64,000 bases of DNA from contig CAVUFH010000003.1 of assembly GCA_963740835.1 (NCBI GenBank), positions 992,001-1,056,000 on the forward strand, read 5' to 3'. Origin of the DNA: CAVUFH01 sp963740835. GTDB taxonomy: Bacteria; Actinomycetota; Acidimicrobiia; IMCC26256; PALSA-610. The translations under genes were made by a program, and so were the position numbers. Positions 1 to 8,801 of the stretch are shown here, one piece after another. Under the pieces are notes generated by a model that saw only the letters and a program-made list of their open reading frames with translations, was not told the DNA's origin and ran no database searches. How positions within the stretch are numbered: the first letter of the stretch is position 1; every line of letters begins with the position of its first letter.

Positions 1-99
1 CGCGACGACGTGCTCGCGACGATCGACCTCGTCGAGCTGCTCACCGAGCCCGTCGTCCGTCTCGCCGACCGTTGGAAGTCCGCGCCCGAAGGGACCTGA
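1..99 (+). CDS. C-terminal fragment of an unidentified protein
   Basis: Frame 1 is open from the left edge of the window and ends at a TGA at 97-99, giving the last 32 residues of a protein. The fragment is acidic and helical in character (it contains LVELLTEPVVRLADRW). It is too short to name. It lies on the same strand as the alcohol dehydrogenase whose start codon follows 14 bases later, so the two may be co-transcribed. Its GC-rich third positions fit a real coding end, but there is no homology evidence. Confidence 0.45.
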   Translation, partial: RDDVLATIDLVELLTEPVVRLADRWKSAPEGT

Positions 100-113
100 C
101 GGCCGTGCCCGAG

Positions 114-1112
114 ATGTGGGCGTGGCGCGTTCGGAAACCGGCGCCGATCGACGAGTCCCCGCTCGAGCGCGTCCGGCGGGCGATCCCCGAGCCGGCCGGG
201 CGCGAGGTGCGTGTGCGCGTGCATGCGTGCGGTGTGTGTCGAACGGATCTGCACCTCGCCGAGGGCGATCTCGCGCCGAAGCACGCGGGCGTTGTCCCGG
301 GCCACGAAGTCGTCGGCATCGTCGACGCGCGCGGCGAGGCGTGCGAACGCTTCACAGTCGGCGACCGGGTCGGCATCCCGTGGCTCCGGCACACGTGCGG
401 GCGTTGCCGATGGTGCCGGCGCGGGGCGGAGAACCTCTGTGTCGCGCCTGCGTTCACCGGTTGGGACGCTGATGGCGGCTACGCGCCGTACGCGGTCGTC
501 GACGAGGCCTATGCGTACGCCCTCCCGGATGCGTACGACGACGAGCACGCGGCACCGCTGTTGTGCGCGGGCATCGTCGGCTATCGCGCGCTCAAGCGAG
601 CCGAGCTGCCGCCCGGCGGCCGACTGGGTATCTACGGGTTCGGCGCGTCCGCGCATCTTGTCGCGCAGGTCGCGATGAAGCAGGGCGCGACGGTGCACGT
701 GCTGACGCGATCGGAAGCCGCGCAAGAGCTCGCGCGCGACCTCGGAGTCGCGTCCGCGGGGCCGGCGGACGGCCGTCCCCCTGAACCGCTCGACGCCGCG
801 ATCCTCTTCGCGCCCGTGGGCACGTTGGTTCCCGTGGCCCTCGATGCCCTCGACAAAGGTGGAACGTTGGCCGTCGCCGGCATCTACCTGAGCGACATCC
901 CGTCGTTGAACTACGAACGGGACCTGTTCCAGGAGCGCCAGCTGCGCAGCGTGACCGCGAACACCCGCGCCGACGGCGAAGAGTTCCTGCAGCTCGCGGC
1001 GCGGTTGCAGCTGACCGTGATGACGCAGCCGTATCCGTTCGAGCGGGCCGATGTCGCGCTCGCCGATCTCGCGCACGACCGGGTGAACGGCGCCGCGGTC
1101 CTACTGCCGTAA
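114..1112 (+). CDS. Zinc-dependent alcohol dehydrogenase (AdhP-like MDR family)
   Basis: Medium-chain zinc alcohol dehydrogenase of about 332 residues, expected to interconvert primary alcohols and aldehydes with NAD(P). The catalytic-zinc Cys is in the N-terminal motif ACGVCRTDLH (about residues 38-47), followed by the GHEVVG His-Glu pair. Four structural-zinc cysteines are seen in CGRCRWCRRGAENLC. The Rossmann loop is GIYGFGASAHL. Upstream in-frame codons (TTG at 72, GTG at 105) exist, but ATG 114 gives the family-typical start MWAWRV. The 3' end nearly meets the convergent CBS-domain gene. Substrate is not determinable from sequence. Confidence 0.88.
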   Translation: MWAWRVRKPAPIDESPLERVRRAIPEPAGREVRVRVHACGVCRTDLHLAEGDLAPKHAGVVPGHEVVGIVDARGEACERFTVGDRVGIPWLRHTCGRCRWCRRGAENLCVAPAFTGWDADGGYAPYAVVDEAYAYALPDAYDDEHAAPLLCAGIVGYRALKRAELPPGGRLGIYGFGASAHLVAQVAMKQGATVHVLTRSEAAQELARDLGVASAGPADGRPPEPLDAAILFAPVGTLVPVALDALDKGGTLAVAGIYLSDIPSLNYERDLFQERQLRSVTANTRADGEEFLQLAARLQLTVMTQPYPFERADVALADLAHDRVNGAAVLLP

Positions 1113-1119
1113 GCGCGCG

Positions 1120-1515
1120 CTACTCCGCCGCGATCGCGCCCAGCAGGTCACGTGCCGACACGATGCCGACAAGCGCGCCGTCGTCCTCGACGAGCACGTG
1201 CCGGACGTAACGACTCATCATCTCGTCCGCGACCTGCGCGAGGGTCGCGGTCGCGTCGCACCACACGAGTGCGGCGGTGGCGATCTCGATGGCGCGCGTC
1301 GTCGAGAGATCGCGGCGCGCCGCGAGGGCATGGACGACGTCGCGTTCGGAGACGATGCCCAGCACGTCGTCACCATCTCCGACGACGACGACACCGACGT
1401 CCGCTTCGGTGAGCGCATCGCTCACTGCGAACAGCTCTGCATCCGGTGCGATACGCACCACGGCGTCTCCGACGAGCGCCGACACCGGCAGCGACAGGGG
1501 ATCGACCGTTGTCAT
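1120..1515 (-). CDS. Tandem CBS-domain protein
   Basis: A protein of 131 residues made almost entirely of two CBS domains. The first contains LGIVSERDVVHALA (about residues 60-73) and the second LVGIVSARDLLGAIA at the C-terminus. Such stand-alone Bateman modules usually bind adenine nucleotides or S-adenosyl compounds and sense energy state. The start at 1515 is chosen because GAAGGAGAA lies just upstream; an ATG ten codons earlier lacks this. It is divergent from the DUF1918 gene across a 277-base intergenic region that presumably holds both promoters; I see no clear -35/-10 pair there. A second CBS protein lies at 3510. Confidence 0.85.
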   Translation of the reverse strand: MTTVDPLSLPVSALVGDAVVRIAPDAELFAVSDALTEADVGVVVVGDGDDVLGIVSERDVVHALAARRDLSTTRAIEIATAALVWCDATATLAQVADEMMSRYVRHVLVEDDGALVGIVSARDLLGAIAAE

Positions 1516-1792
1516 CGACGGTTCTCCTTCGTGCGTCGTGCGCACTCATGGCATCCCGCGGGCCAGTGCGCGAGGCGGCGCGGATCGTCGAGGCAGAGCG
1601 CTCGTGCGCTCGGCCCCAAGGAGCAGACCAAAGATGTCCGCCGCGGCACGACCCGCCATCGTTCGTTCGAAAAGGTGCGGTCTCCGCTCATTTTTGGATC
1701 TTGCGCGACCAATCAGTGCGGCGGGAGGGCCCAAAGGCCCTTTCGGTCGCCCGTTCGGGGTTGGATGCTGCAGGTGTCGAAGGAGGAGAACG

Positions 1793-1987
1793 ATGGAAGC
1801 CAGAGTCGGGGACGAGATCGTGGTGGATGGTCTGCACAGCGGAGATCCGGTGCGAGAAGGTGAAGTGCTCGAAGTGCTCCATGCAGGCGACGTGCTGCAC
1901 TACCGCGTGCGTTGGGACGATGGGCACGAGACGCTCTTCTACCCGGGATCGAACGCACACACGGTTCGGCTCGGTGAGCGCTCTTGA
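1793..1987 (+). CDS. DUF1918 domain protein
   Basis: A 64-residue protein matching the small actinobacterial DUF1918 family, predicted SH3-like beta barrel. It starts MEARVGDEIVVDG and contains YRVRWDDGHETLFYPG. The start is decided by a strong ribosome-binding site (AAGGAGGAGAAC) directly before the ATG. Molecular function of the family is unknown. The next gene, nnr, begins about 65 bases downstream on the same strand. Confidence 0.85.
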   Translation: MEARVGDEIVVDGLHSGDPVREGEVLEVLHAGDVLHYRVRWDDGHETLFYPGSNAHTVRLGERS

Positions 1988-2051
1988 ATCAGACGCGAGC
2001 CGGCCGCGGGGCAGGAACCGCTCGGGCCTCTCGATGGCGCAGAATGGGCGG

Positions 2052-3509
2052 GTGAAGCCGGTCGCGACCCCTGCGGAGATGGCCGAGGCCGATCGCCGCA
2101 CGATCGCCCAGGGGACCCCGGAGTCGGTACTCATCGGCCGGGCCGGCCGCGCCGTGGCGCGGCACGCCCTGCGCATGCTCGGCGGCACATACGGACGGCG
2201 CGTCGTCGTCGCCGCGGGCAAGGGCAACAACGGTGCCGACGGGCGAGACGCCGCCGACCGGTTGCGGCAGCGCGGCGTTGGGGTCGAAGTGTTCGCGGTC
2301 GCCGACGAGCTCGACCGCGACGCGTTCCTGCGCGCGTTGGCGCGCGCGCACCTGTTCATCGACGCGATGTTCGGGACCGGCTTCCGCGGCGCGCTCGCGG
2401 GTCCGGGGGCCTGGATCGCGGCGACCGTGCGGGAGCGAGGGACGCGATCGCTCGCGATCGACATCCCGTCCGGAGTCGACGGCGCGACGGGCGCGGTCGA
2501 AGGGGCTGCGGTTGGTGCGGACGAAACGATCACGTTCGTCGCGCGCAAGCCCGGCCTGCTGTTCGAACCCGGGCGCGGCCACGCCGGACGCGTGACGGTC
2601 GCCGACATCGGCATCGAGCTCGGCCCCGTCAACACGTTCGTGCCCGGGCTGGCAGACCTGTGGATGCCGCGTCGCGACGCGTCCGCGCACAAATGGTCAT
2701 CCGGCTTGATGGTGTTCGGTGGTTCGAACGGCTTGACGGGCGCGCCGTTGATGGCGGCCCGCGCCGGTGCGCGTTCAGGTGCGGGAATGGTCGTGTGTTG
2801 CCTGCCGGGGTACGAGGCTGCGGCGGCGGCATCGGGGGCCGAGATCGTGACGCGCGCGATGCCCGCGACCGATGACGGCGGAATGGCCGAAGACGCCGCT
2901 CGCGTCGCATTGAAGGACATCACGCGCTTCGCGGCCCTCGCGATCGGCCCCGGCCTCGGCCGGGACGACCGCGCCCAGGCGGCAGCGCGCCGCTTGGTCG
3001 CCGAGGCACCGATCCCGGTTGTGGTCGACGCGGACGCGCTGAACGCGCTCGCGGTGGATTCGGCGCCCTTGCGCGTTCGTCACGCGTCCGGCTTGCCGCC
3101 GGCGGTGCTCACACCGCACGCGGGAGAGTACGAACGGCTCGCCGGACATCCGGTGGGTCAGGATCGGGTTGCCGCGGCGCGGGACCTCGCGCGCGCGACC
3201 GATGCGATCGTCTTGCTCAAGGGGCCGGGCACCGTGATCGCGACGCCGGACGGTGTCGCGGCGATCAACCCCACGGACACCGCGGCACTCGCGACGGCGG
3301 GTACCGGTGACGTGCTGACGGGCATCATCGGCGGCCTGCTCGCGAACGGTGCCGAACCTCGCACCGCGGCGATCACGGGTGCATACGTGCACGGTCGGGC
3401 CGCGCTCGCCGCCGGTACCGCTCCCGACCTGGTGGCAATCGACCTGATCGGCGCGCTGCACCCTACGCTTGACGCGTTGCGGAGCGGCCGCGATCCCTGG
3501 GAGGACTGA
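2052..3509 (+). CDS. nnr: Bifunctional NAD(P)HX repair enzyme (epimerase plus dehydratase)
   Basis: Fusion of NAD(P)HX epimerase (NnrE/YjeF-N, about residues 1-205) and ADP- or ATP-dependent NAD(P)HX dehydratase (NnrD/YjeF-C, about 215-485), which restores damaged hydrated NADH and NADPH. Visible motifs are GKGNNGADGRDAA and FGTGFRG in the N-domain, and AGTGDVLTGIIGGLLANGA in the ribokinase-like C-domain, together with IGPGLGRD. The GTG at 2052 gives the usual start KPVATPAEM; ATG 2034 is an alternative adding six residues. The stop TGA is followed at once by the ATG of the CBS gene. Location upstream of alr is the common actinobacterial arrangement. Confidence 0.93.
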   Translation: MKPVATPAEMAEADRRTIAQGTPESVLIGRAGRAVARHALRMLGGTYGRRVVVAAGKGNNGADGRDAADRLRQRGVGVEVFAVADELDRDAFLRALARAHLFIDAMFGTGFRGALAGPGAWIAATVRERGTRSLAIDIPSGVDGATGAVEGAAVGADETITFVARKPGLLFEPGRGHAGRVTVADIGIELGPVNTFVPGLADLWMPRRDASAHKWSSGLMVFGGSNGLTGAPLMAARAGARSGAGMVVCCLPGYEAAAAASGAEIVTRAMPATDDGGMAEDAARVALKDITRFAALAIGPGLGRDDRAQAAARRLVAEAPIPVVVDADALNALAVDSAPLRVRHASGLPPAVLTPHAGEYERLAGHPVGQDRVAAARDLARATDAIVLLKGPGTVIATPDGVAAINPTDTAALATAGTGDVLTGIIGGLLANGAEPRTAAITGAYVHGRAALAAGTAPDLVAIDLIGALHPTLDALRSGRDPWED

Positions 3510-3971
3510 ATGCCGGACACCACGCTCGTGCGTGACGTGATGACGCCGAAGGTCATGACGTTACGCGCCGATCAGGCGATCGGCGACGCTGCCGACGAAA
3601 TGGCCACGCACAAATACGGCGCGATGCCAGTGGTCGACGATGCGGGGAAGCTCCTCGGGCTGTTACGCGACGAAGACTTCATCGTGTCGGAAGCGCGTGT
3701 CCACGTACCGACCTACATCAGCCTCCTCGGCGTCTCCGTGCAACTCCCGAGCCACGTGGACGAGGAGCTGCGCAAGGTCGCGGGTTCCACGGTCGGCGAG
3801 GTGATGGAGGAGCATCCGCTCACGATCACGCCGGACGACACGCTCGAGGACCTCGCGACCCTCATGCACGAGAAAGAGGAGTCGCACGTTCCGGTCGTCG
3901 ACGCGAACGGCATGCTCGTCGGCATCGTCGCCCGCGGCGACATCGTGCGGTTCATCTCCCGAACCACGTGA
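3510..3971 (+). CDS. Tandem CBS-domain protein
   Basis: A 153-residue protein with two CBS domains: the first around VRDVMTPKVMTLRADQAIGD, the second around VGEVMEEHPLTITPDDTLED, ending with LVGIVARGDIVRFI. The ATG directly follows the nnr stop codon, so the two are almost certainly translated from one message. Stand-alone CBS pairs are nucleotide-sensing regulators; the partner is unknown. Placement between nnr and alr suggests, but does not prove, a link to cofactor or energy status. Confidence 0.88.
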   Translation: MPDTTLVRDVMTPKVMTLRADQAIGDAADEMATHKYGAMPVVDDAGKLLGLLRDEDFIVSEARVHVPTYISLLGVSVQLPSHVDEELRKVAGSTVGEVMEEHPLTITPDDTLEDLATLMHEKEESHVPVVDANGMLVGIVARGDIVRFISRTT

Positions 3972-3981
3972 TGGCGACGAC

Positions 3982-5106
3982 GTGACGGCGCATCGCCCCG
4001 TCTGGGCCGACGTCGATCTCGGCGCGATCGGGGCGAACGTGCGCGCGCTGCGCGCCGCGGTGCAGCCGGCCGAAGTGCTCGCGGTCGTCAAGGCCGACGG
4101 GTACGGCCACGGCGCGGTGCCCGTCGGTCGGGCCGCGCTCGCGGCGGGGGCGTCGCGCCTCGGTGTCGCACTCGTCGAGGAGGGTGTCGAACTGCGCGAC
4201 GCGGGCATCGACGCGATGGTGCTGGTGCTGTCGGAGCCGGTACCGGAGGCGGCCGAGACCGTCGTGCAGCAGCGGCTCACCCCGGTCGTCTACACCGCGA
4301 GCGGCATCGTGGCGCTCGCGAAAGCAGTCGCGACGGGCGGCGACACGCGGCCGCTCGACGTCCACCTCAAGATCGACACCGGCATGCACCGGGTCGGGTG
4401 CCGCCCCGAGGACGCGCTCGAGCTCGCGCGGCTGGTTGGTGCGCACCCAGAGTTGCGCCTGGCCGGCACGCTCACCCACTTCGCGGTCGCGGACGAGCCC
4501 GAGAACCCGTACACCTCGGTGCAGCAGCAGCGGTTCGACGCCGCGATCGGCGAACTGCGCGCCAACGGAATCGATCCAGGCGTCGTCCACGCTTCCAACA
4601 CGGCGGGCGCGCTCGCGTTCCCCGCCGCCCGTTACGACATGGTGCGCGTCGGTATCGGCCTCTACGGCATCGCCCCGTCGCGCGAGCTAGCGGACCGTGT
4701 CGCGCTCCGGCCCGCGCTGTCCGTCAAAGCGCGCGTCTCGTACGTCAAAGAGGTCGGCGCGCTCGAACGCGTGTCGTATGGGTTGCGCTACCAAACCCCG
4801 GGCGTCGCACGCATCGCGACGGTCCCCATCGGATATGCCGACGGCGTGCCGCGTCGGCTCGGGCGCGGTTCCGCACACGCGCTCGTCCGCGGCGTGCGCC
4901 GCCCGATCGCAGGAACGATCACGATGGACCAGATCATGCTGGACGTCGGCGATGCACCGGTCGAGGTCGGCGACGAAGTCGTGCTGCTGGGGACACAGGG
5001 CGGCGAAGCGGTCACGGCGTACGAATGGGCGGATCTCGTCGGCACGATCCCTTACGAGATCGTGTGTGGCATCGGTCCACGCGTCCCGCGGAGATACGTC
5101 GGATGA
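3982..5106 (+). CDS. alr: Alanine racemase
   Basis: PLP-dependent fold-type III alanine racemase of 374 residues, making D-alanine for peptidoglycan. The PLP lysine lies in VVKADGYGHG (Lys about 37). The phosphate-binding region contains VRVGIGLYG, and the C-terminal barrel contains GTITMDQIMLDVG. GTG start. The stop overlaps the ATG of the following hydrolase (ATGA), suggesting translational coupling. Usual family length is 360-390 residues. Confidence 0.95.
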   Translation: MTAHRPVWADVDLGAIGANVRALRAAVQPAEVLAVVKADGYGHGAVPVGRAALAAGASRLGVALVEEGVELRDAGIDAMVLVLSEPVPEAAETVVQQRLTPVVYTASGIVALAKAVATGGDTRPLDVHLKIDTGMHRVGCRPEDALELARLVGAHPELRLAGTLTHFAVADEPENPYTSVQQQRFDAAIGELRANGIDPGVVHASNTAGALAFPAARYDMVRVGIGLYGIAPSRELADRVALRPALSVKARVSYVKEVGALERVSYGLRYQTPGVARIATVPIGYADGVPRRLGRGSAHALVRGVRRPIAGTITMDQIMLDVGDAPVEVGDEVVLLGTQGGEAVTAYEWADLVGTIPYEIVCGIGPRVPRRYVG

Positions 5107-6113
5107 ATCCGAGCACCGTGGTGAAGGGCGCCGGGGCCGCGGTCGCGGTCGCCGCGGCGGGCTGGGCCACGCAGAAGGTGGCGGCCGGGCGCGTCCGCCG
5201 GCGTCCCGACGCGGATGCCCGCCGTTCGTTGGACACGCCGATCTACGTCGACCACCGGTTGCCGTCGCACGACGGCGGTTCGATCTACGTCGTCGAAGCG
5301 GGCGAGGGTCCGCCGATCGTGCTGTCACACGGCGTGACGCTGTCGGTGCGCACGTGGTTCCACCAGCTCGAGCTCCTGCCGAAGGAAGGCTTTCGCACGA
5401 TCGCGTTCGACCACCGCGGGCACGGCGAGTCGGTGCTCGGTGAAGCCGGTCACTCGCTCGAGAACCTCGCCGAGGACGTCCGGAGCGTGCTCATCGGGCT
5501 CGATCTCCACGACGCGATCCTCGTCGGTCATTCGATGGGTGGCGTCGCGGTGCAGAGCTTCGTGATCCGCTATCCCGAGCTCGCCGCGGACCGTGTGCGC
5601 GGCATCGTGTTGCTGTCGACCCTCGCGAAAACGCCGTTCGGTTCGCGCTCTACGCAGATGAAGTCCCGTCTGGAACGCATGTTCAACCACGTTCCCGATG
5701 CGAAGATCTTGTGGGAGCGCAAGAACCTCGGGTTCCTCGCCGCGCGTTTGGGCTTCGGGAAAGATCCACACCCGAGCCACGTCGAGCTCGTGCGCCGCAT
5801 GATGCTCGCGTGTCCGCCCGAGACGCGCCGCGACGCGCCGCGAGTGCTCGTCGGCCTTGATCTCACTGAGGACCTGCCCGGGATTCGGATCCCGACCCTC
5901 GTCATCGGCGGCACCGGCGATCTTCTCACGCCGCCGGGCTACGCGCACCAGCTCGCGGAAGCGATCCCCGGTGCGCGTCTGGAGCTCGTGTCCGACTGCG
6001 GCCACATGTTGATGCTCGAACGCACGGACGTGCTCGACGACCTGATCGTCGACTTCGCACGTGCGGTAGGCGCGGAGGCGCCGTCGGAGACACGCCGAAG
6101 CTCGCTTCCGTGA
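5103..6113 (+). CDS. Alpha/beta hydrolase with N-terminal hydrophobic segment
   Basis: A 336-residue alpha/beta hydrolase. The nucleophile elbow is GHSMGG (about residues 143-148), the oxyanion region is LSHGVTL, the acid is probably in GGTGDLLTP, and the catalytic His is in CGHMLMLER. An Ala/Gly-rich stretch at residues 8-25 may be a membrane anchor or uncleaved signal. Substrate unknown. The start overlaps the end of alr and the stop overlaps the GTG of the next gene, so it sits inside a coupled operon; alpha/beta hydrolases at this spot between alr and tsaE are frequent in actinobacteria. Confidence 0.87.
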   Translation: MNPSTVVKGAGAAVAVAAAGWATQKVAAGRVRRRPDADARRSLDTPIYVDHRLPSHDGGSIYVVEAGEGPPIVLSHGVTLSVRTWFHQLELLPKEGFRTIAFDHRGHGESVLGEAGHSLENLAEDVRSVLIGLDLHDAILVGHSMGGVAVQSFVIRYPELAADRVRGIVLLSTLAKTPFGSRSTQMKSRLERMFNHVPDAKILWERKNLGFLAARLGFGKDPHPSHVELVRRMMLACPPETRRDAPRVLVGLDLTEDLPGIRIPTLVIGGTGDLLTPPGYAHQLAEAIPGARLELVSDCGHMLMLERTDVLDDLIVDFARAVGAEAPSETRRSSLP

Positions 6114-6988
6114 GCGAACTCGCGGTCCCCGGCGTGCGCGCCGGGCACTGGACCGGCGACGCGACGGGGGTCACCGTCGTGCTGCTCCCGGAGGGCACCG
6201 TCGGCAGCGGCGAGGTGCGCGGCGGCGCGCCGGCCACGCGCGAGGTCGCAATGCTCGAGCCCACACGCGTCGTCGACCAGGTCGACGCGGTCGTATTCAC
6301 CGGTGGCTCCGCGTTCGGCCTCGCGACTGCCGACGGCGTGATGCACGACCTCGCGGCGGTCGGCCGGGGCTACCCGACGGCCGGCGGCCCGGTGCCCATC
6401 GTGCCGACGGTTGCGATCTACGACCTTGTCGAGTCAGGTGCGGCGCCACCGGGCCCGGCCGAGGGGAGCGCAGCCGTAGAGGCCGCGCAACGTGACGAGC
6501 CATTCGCGCGCGGGCGGGTCGGCGCGGGGCGGGGCGCCACGGTGGGGAAGTGGCGTGGACGCGAATTCGCGGTGCCCGGTGGGCTCGGACTCGCGCACGC
6601 TCTGGTCGACGACGCGCACGTCGTCGCGCTCGCGGTGGTCAACGCGGTGGGCGACGTGCTCGGTGCCGACGGTCGGTTGGTCGCAGGATCGACGGCGCCC
6701 CCGGACGCCACCACGTTCCCGAGTCCGCGGCCATTCGAGGAGGAGGGCAACACCACGCTCGTGCTCGTCGTCACCGACGGTCGGGTCGACAAGCTCGGCT
6801 GCCACTTGGTCGCGCAGAGCGCGCACGACGGTGTGGCCCGGGTGCTGCACCCGTCGCACACGCGCTTCGACGGCGACTTCTCTGTCGCGCTGGCAACCGG
6901 CCAGGTCGACATCCACCTCGACCGGCTCCGGGCGACGGCGATCGACGTGGTCACGGCGGCGATTCGCGGCGCGGTCACGCCCGGATAA
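6110..6988 (+). CDS. P1 family peptidase (DmpA/aminopeptidase-like)
   Basis: A 292-residue member of the P1 (DmpA/BapA) N-terminal-nucleophile hydrolases. Members self-cleave and act as D- or L-aminopeptidases or beta-aminopeptidases. Typical features are the early VVFTGGSAFGLATADGVM block, GRVGAGRGATVGKW, and the putative autoprocessing site at EEGNTTLVLVV, where a Thr would become the new N-terminus. GTG start overlaps the previous stop. Substrate cannot be read from sequence. Its location after alr raises the idea of a role with D-amino acids or peptidoglycan peptides, which is inference. Confidence 0.87.
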   Translation: MSELAVPGVRAGHWTGDATGVTVVLLPEGTVGSGEVRGGAPATREVAMLEPTRVVDQVDAVVFTGGSAFGLATADGVMHDLAAVGRGYPTAGGPVPIVPTVAIYDLVESGAAPPGPAEGSAAVEAAQRDEPFARGRVGAGRGATVGKWRGREFAVPGGLGLAHALVDDAHVVALAVVNAVGDVLGADGRLVAGSTAPPDATTFPSPRPFEEEGNTTLVLVVTDGRVDKLGCHLVAQSAHDGVARVLHPSHTRFDGDFSVALATGQVDIHLDRLRATAIDVVTAAIRGAVTPG

Positions 6989-6996
6989 AGTCGATC

Positions 6997-7611
6997 GTGT
7001 CCCTGAACGCCTCGCCGGCCCCGGCGGACCATCCGGCGCATGCGGCCGGGCGGACGCTGGCCGAAGTCGCGGCCGCAGCGCACGACTGCGTGCTGTGCAA
7101 GCTCGCGCCGGGGCGCACGCAAGTCGTGTTCGGCGTCGGCCGCGAGGACGCCGATCTGATGTTCGTCGGCGAAGGCCCGGGCCAGCAGGAGGACCTACAA
7201 GGCGAGCCGTTCGTCGGGCGCGCGGGCCAGCTGCTGACGCAGCTGATCGAAGGCATCGGGCTCACACGCGCGGACGTGTACATCGCGAACGTCGTGAAGT
7301 GCCGGCCCCCGGGGAACCGCGATCCCGCGCCGGAGGAGATCGATGCGTGCGCGCCGTGGCTCGACCGGCAGCTCGAACTGATCCGGCCGCGCGTCATCGT
7401 CACGCTCGGCAACTTTGCGACCAAGTTGTTGCTGGACACCAAGGAAGGCATCACCAAGCTGCGCGGCCGGAGTTTCCCGTTCACCCGCGCCGGTATCGAG
7501 GCCGACATCATGCCGACGCTGCACCCCGCGGCAGTGCTGCGGGGCGGCGGGCAGCGGCTCGCGGAAGTGCGCGCCGACTTCGTCCACGTCAAACGGCGGT
7601 TCCCGCAGTGA
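6997..7611 (+). CDS. Uracil-DNA glycosylase, family 4 (Fe-S type)
   Basis: A 204-residue family-4 uracil-DNA glycosylase that removes uracil from DNA. Motif A reads GEGPGQQEDLQGEPFVGRAG, and the C-terminal motif is LHPAAVLRGG. Four cysteines suited to a [4Fe-4S] cluster are present: two in DCVLCKL, one in VVKCRPP and one in IDACAPW. GTG start eight bases after the peptidase stop; its stop overlaps the GTG of tsaE. A second, divergent uracil glycosylase of UdgX type is at 60482. Confidence 0.92.
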   Translation: MSLNASPAPADHPAHAAGRTLAEVAAAAHDCVLCKLAPGRTQVVFGVGREDADLMFVGEGPGQQEDLQGEPFVGRAGQLLTQLIEGIGLTRADVYIANVVKCRPPGNRDPAPEEIDACAPWLDRQLELIRPRVIVTLGNFATKLLLDTKEGITKLRGRSFPFTRAGIEADIMPTLHPAAVLRGGGQRLAEVRADFVHVKRRFPQ

Positions 7612-8090
7612 CCCTGCGGCTCCGCACCACCTCGGCCGAGCAGACGCGCGCGCTCGCGGCCGCGCTCGGCGGCCACCTCGACCGCGGTGATGTCGTCGTG
7701 CTCGTCGGCGATCTTGGCGCGGGCAAGACGACGTTCGCGCAAGGGCTCGCGCGCGGGCTCGGCGTCGACGGGCCGGTCACGAGTCCTTCGTTCACGCTCG
7801 TGCAGGAGTACGCGGGGAGGGTTCCCGTCGCGCACGTCGACGTGTACCGGCTCGGGCGCATCCAGGAGCTGCACGACATCGGCTTCGAGGAGTTGGTCGA
7901 TGGTGGTGGCGTCACGATCGTCGAATGGGGAGATGTGGTGCTGCAAGTGCTCCCGACCGACCGCGTCGTCGTCCGCCTGACCCCCGGTGCCGGCGACGAC
8001 GACCGTTGCCTGACCGTGGACGCGATCGGTCCGAGCTGGCGAACGCGGCGCGAACCGCTCGCGCATGCCCTCGCGGGGTTCACGGGCTGA
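7608..8090 (+). CDS. tsaE: tRNA t6A synthesis ATPase TsaE
   Basis: A 160-residue P-loop ATPase of the YjeE family, which works with TsaB and TsaD to install threonylcarbamoyl on A37 of ANN-decoding tRNAs. Walker A is GDLGAGKTTFAQ, and the family signature SPSFTLVQEY follows. The conserved VEWGD stretch lies near the C-terminus. GTG start overlaps the udg stop; the stop TGA shares its A with the ATG of tsaB. Confidence 0.95.
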   Translation: MTLRLRTTSAEQTRALAAALGGHLDRGDVVVLVGDLGAGKTTFAQGLARGLGVDGPVTSPSFTLVQEYAGRVPVAHVDVYRLGRIQELHDIGFEELVDGGGVTIVEWGDVVLQVLPTDRVVVRLTPGAGDDDRCLTVDAIGPSWRTRREPLAHALAGFTG

Positions 8091-8800
8091 TGCTGATCTT
8101 GGGAATGGATACCGCGACCCGACGCGTCGGTGTCGTGCTCGCGTCCGAGCAAGGGCTGCTCGGCCGCACCGAGCTCGGCGGCCCGTTCGACGGCACCGCC
8201 CCGCGGCACGCCGAAGTCCTCGCGCCCGTGATCGCGACGCTGTGCGAGCAGGTGGGTGTGGAGCTCGACCATCTCTCGGCAATCGCGGTCGGCATCGGCC
8301 CCGGCATGTTCACCGGTCTCCGCGTCGGCGTCACCACGGCCAAGGTGCTCGCACTGGCGTTGCGCATCCCCGTGATTCCGATCCCGAGTCTGGACCTGCT
8401 GGCGTACCCGTTGCGGCACAGCCGCACGCTCGTGGTTCCCGCGATCGACGCCCGTCGCCACGAGGTGTACTACGCGATCTACCGATCAGTGCCCGGCGGT
8501 GTCCAGCGGATCTCGGACTACGAGCTCGGGACACCCGAGGATCTGGCCGGCGAGCTCGCGGCGCGCGGTGAGGAAGCGTTGTTGTGCGGCGACGGCATCG
8601 CCCGCTTCGCAGCGGTGTTCGCCGACCTCGACCGGGCCGAACTCGCGGGAATCGCCCACGCGGCACCGAGCCTGTCCGCGCTGGCCGAGCTCGCGATCGC
8701 GCACTATCAACGCGAGGAGTTCGTCCCGCCCGCGGAGGTCGTGCCGATGTACCTGCGCCAGAGCGATGCCGAGATCTCCTGGGAAACGAGGAGCGCCTGA
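8090..8800 (+). CDS. tsaB: tRNA t6A synthesis protein TsaB
   Basis: A 236-residue ASKHA-fold protein, partner of TsaD in the t6A complex. It begins MLILGMDTATRRVGV and carries the conserved GIGPGMFTGLRVGVTTAK block (about residues 70-90), both hallmarks of YeaZ/TsaB. It lacks the metal-binding histidines of TsaD, as usual. The ATG overlaps the tsaE stop by one base. Confidence 0.94.
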   Translation: MLILGMDTATRRVGVVLASEQGLLGRTELGGPFDGTAPRHAEVLAPVIATLCEQVGVELDHLSAIAVGIGPGMFTGLRVGVTTAKVLALALRIPVIPIPSLDLLAYPLRHSRTLVVPAIDARRHEVYYAIYRSVPGGVQRISDYELGTPEDLAGELAARGEEALLCGDGIARFAAVFADLDRAELAGIAHAAPSLSALAELAIAHYQREEFVPPAEVVPMYLRQSDAEISWETRSA

Positions 8801-8801
8801 G

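Noticed and set aside
1446..2051. Long in-frame extension upstream of nnr
   Set aside because: It runs through the DUF1918 gene in another frame, has no family similarity, and nnr needs only the start at 2034 or 2052.
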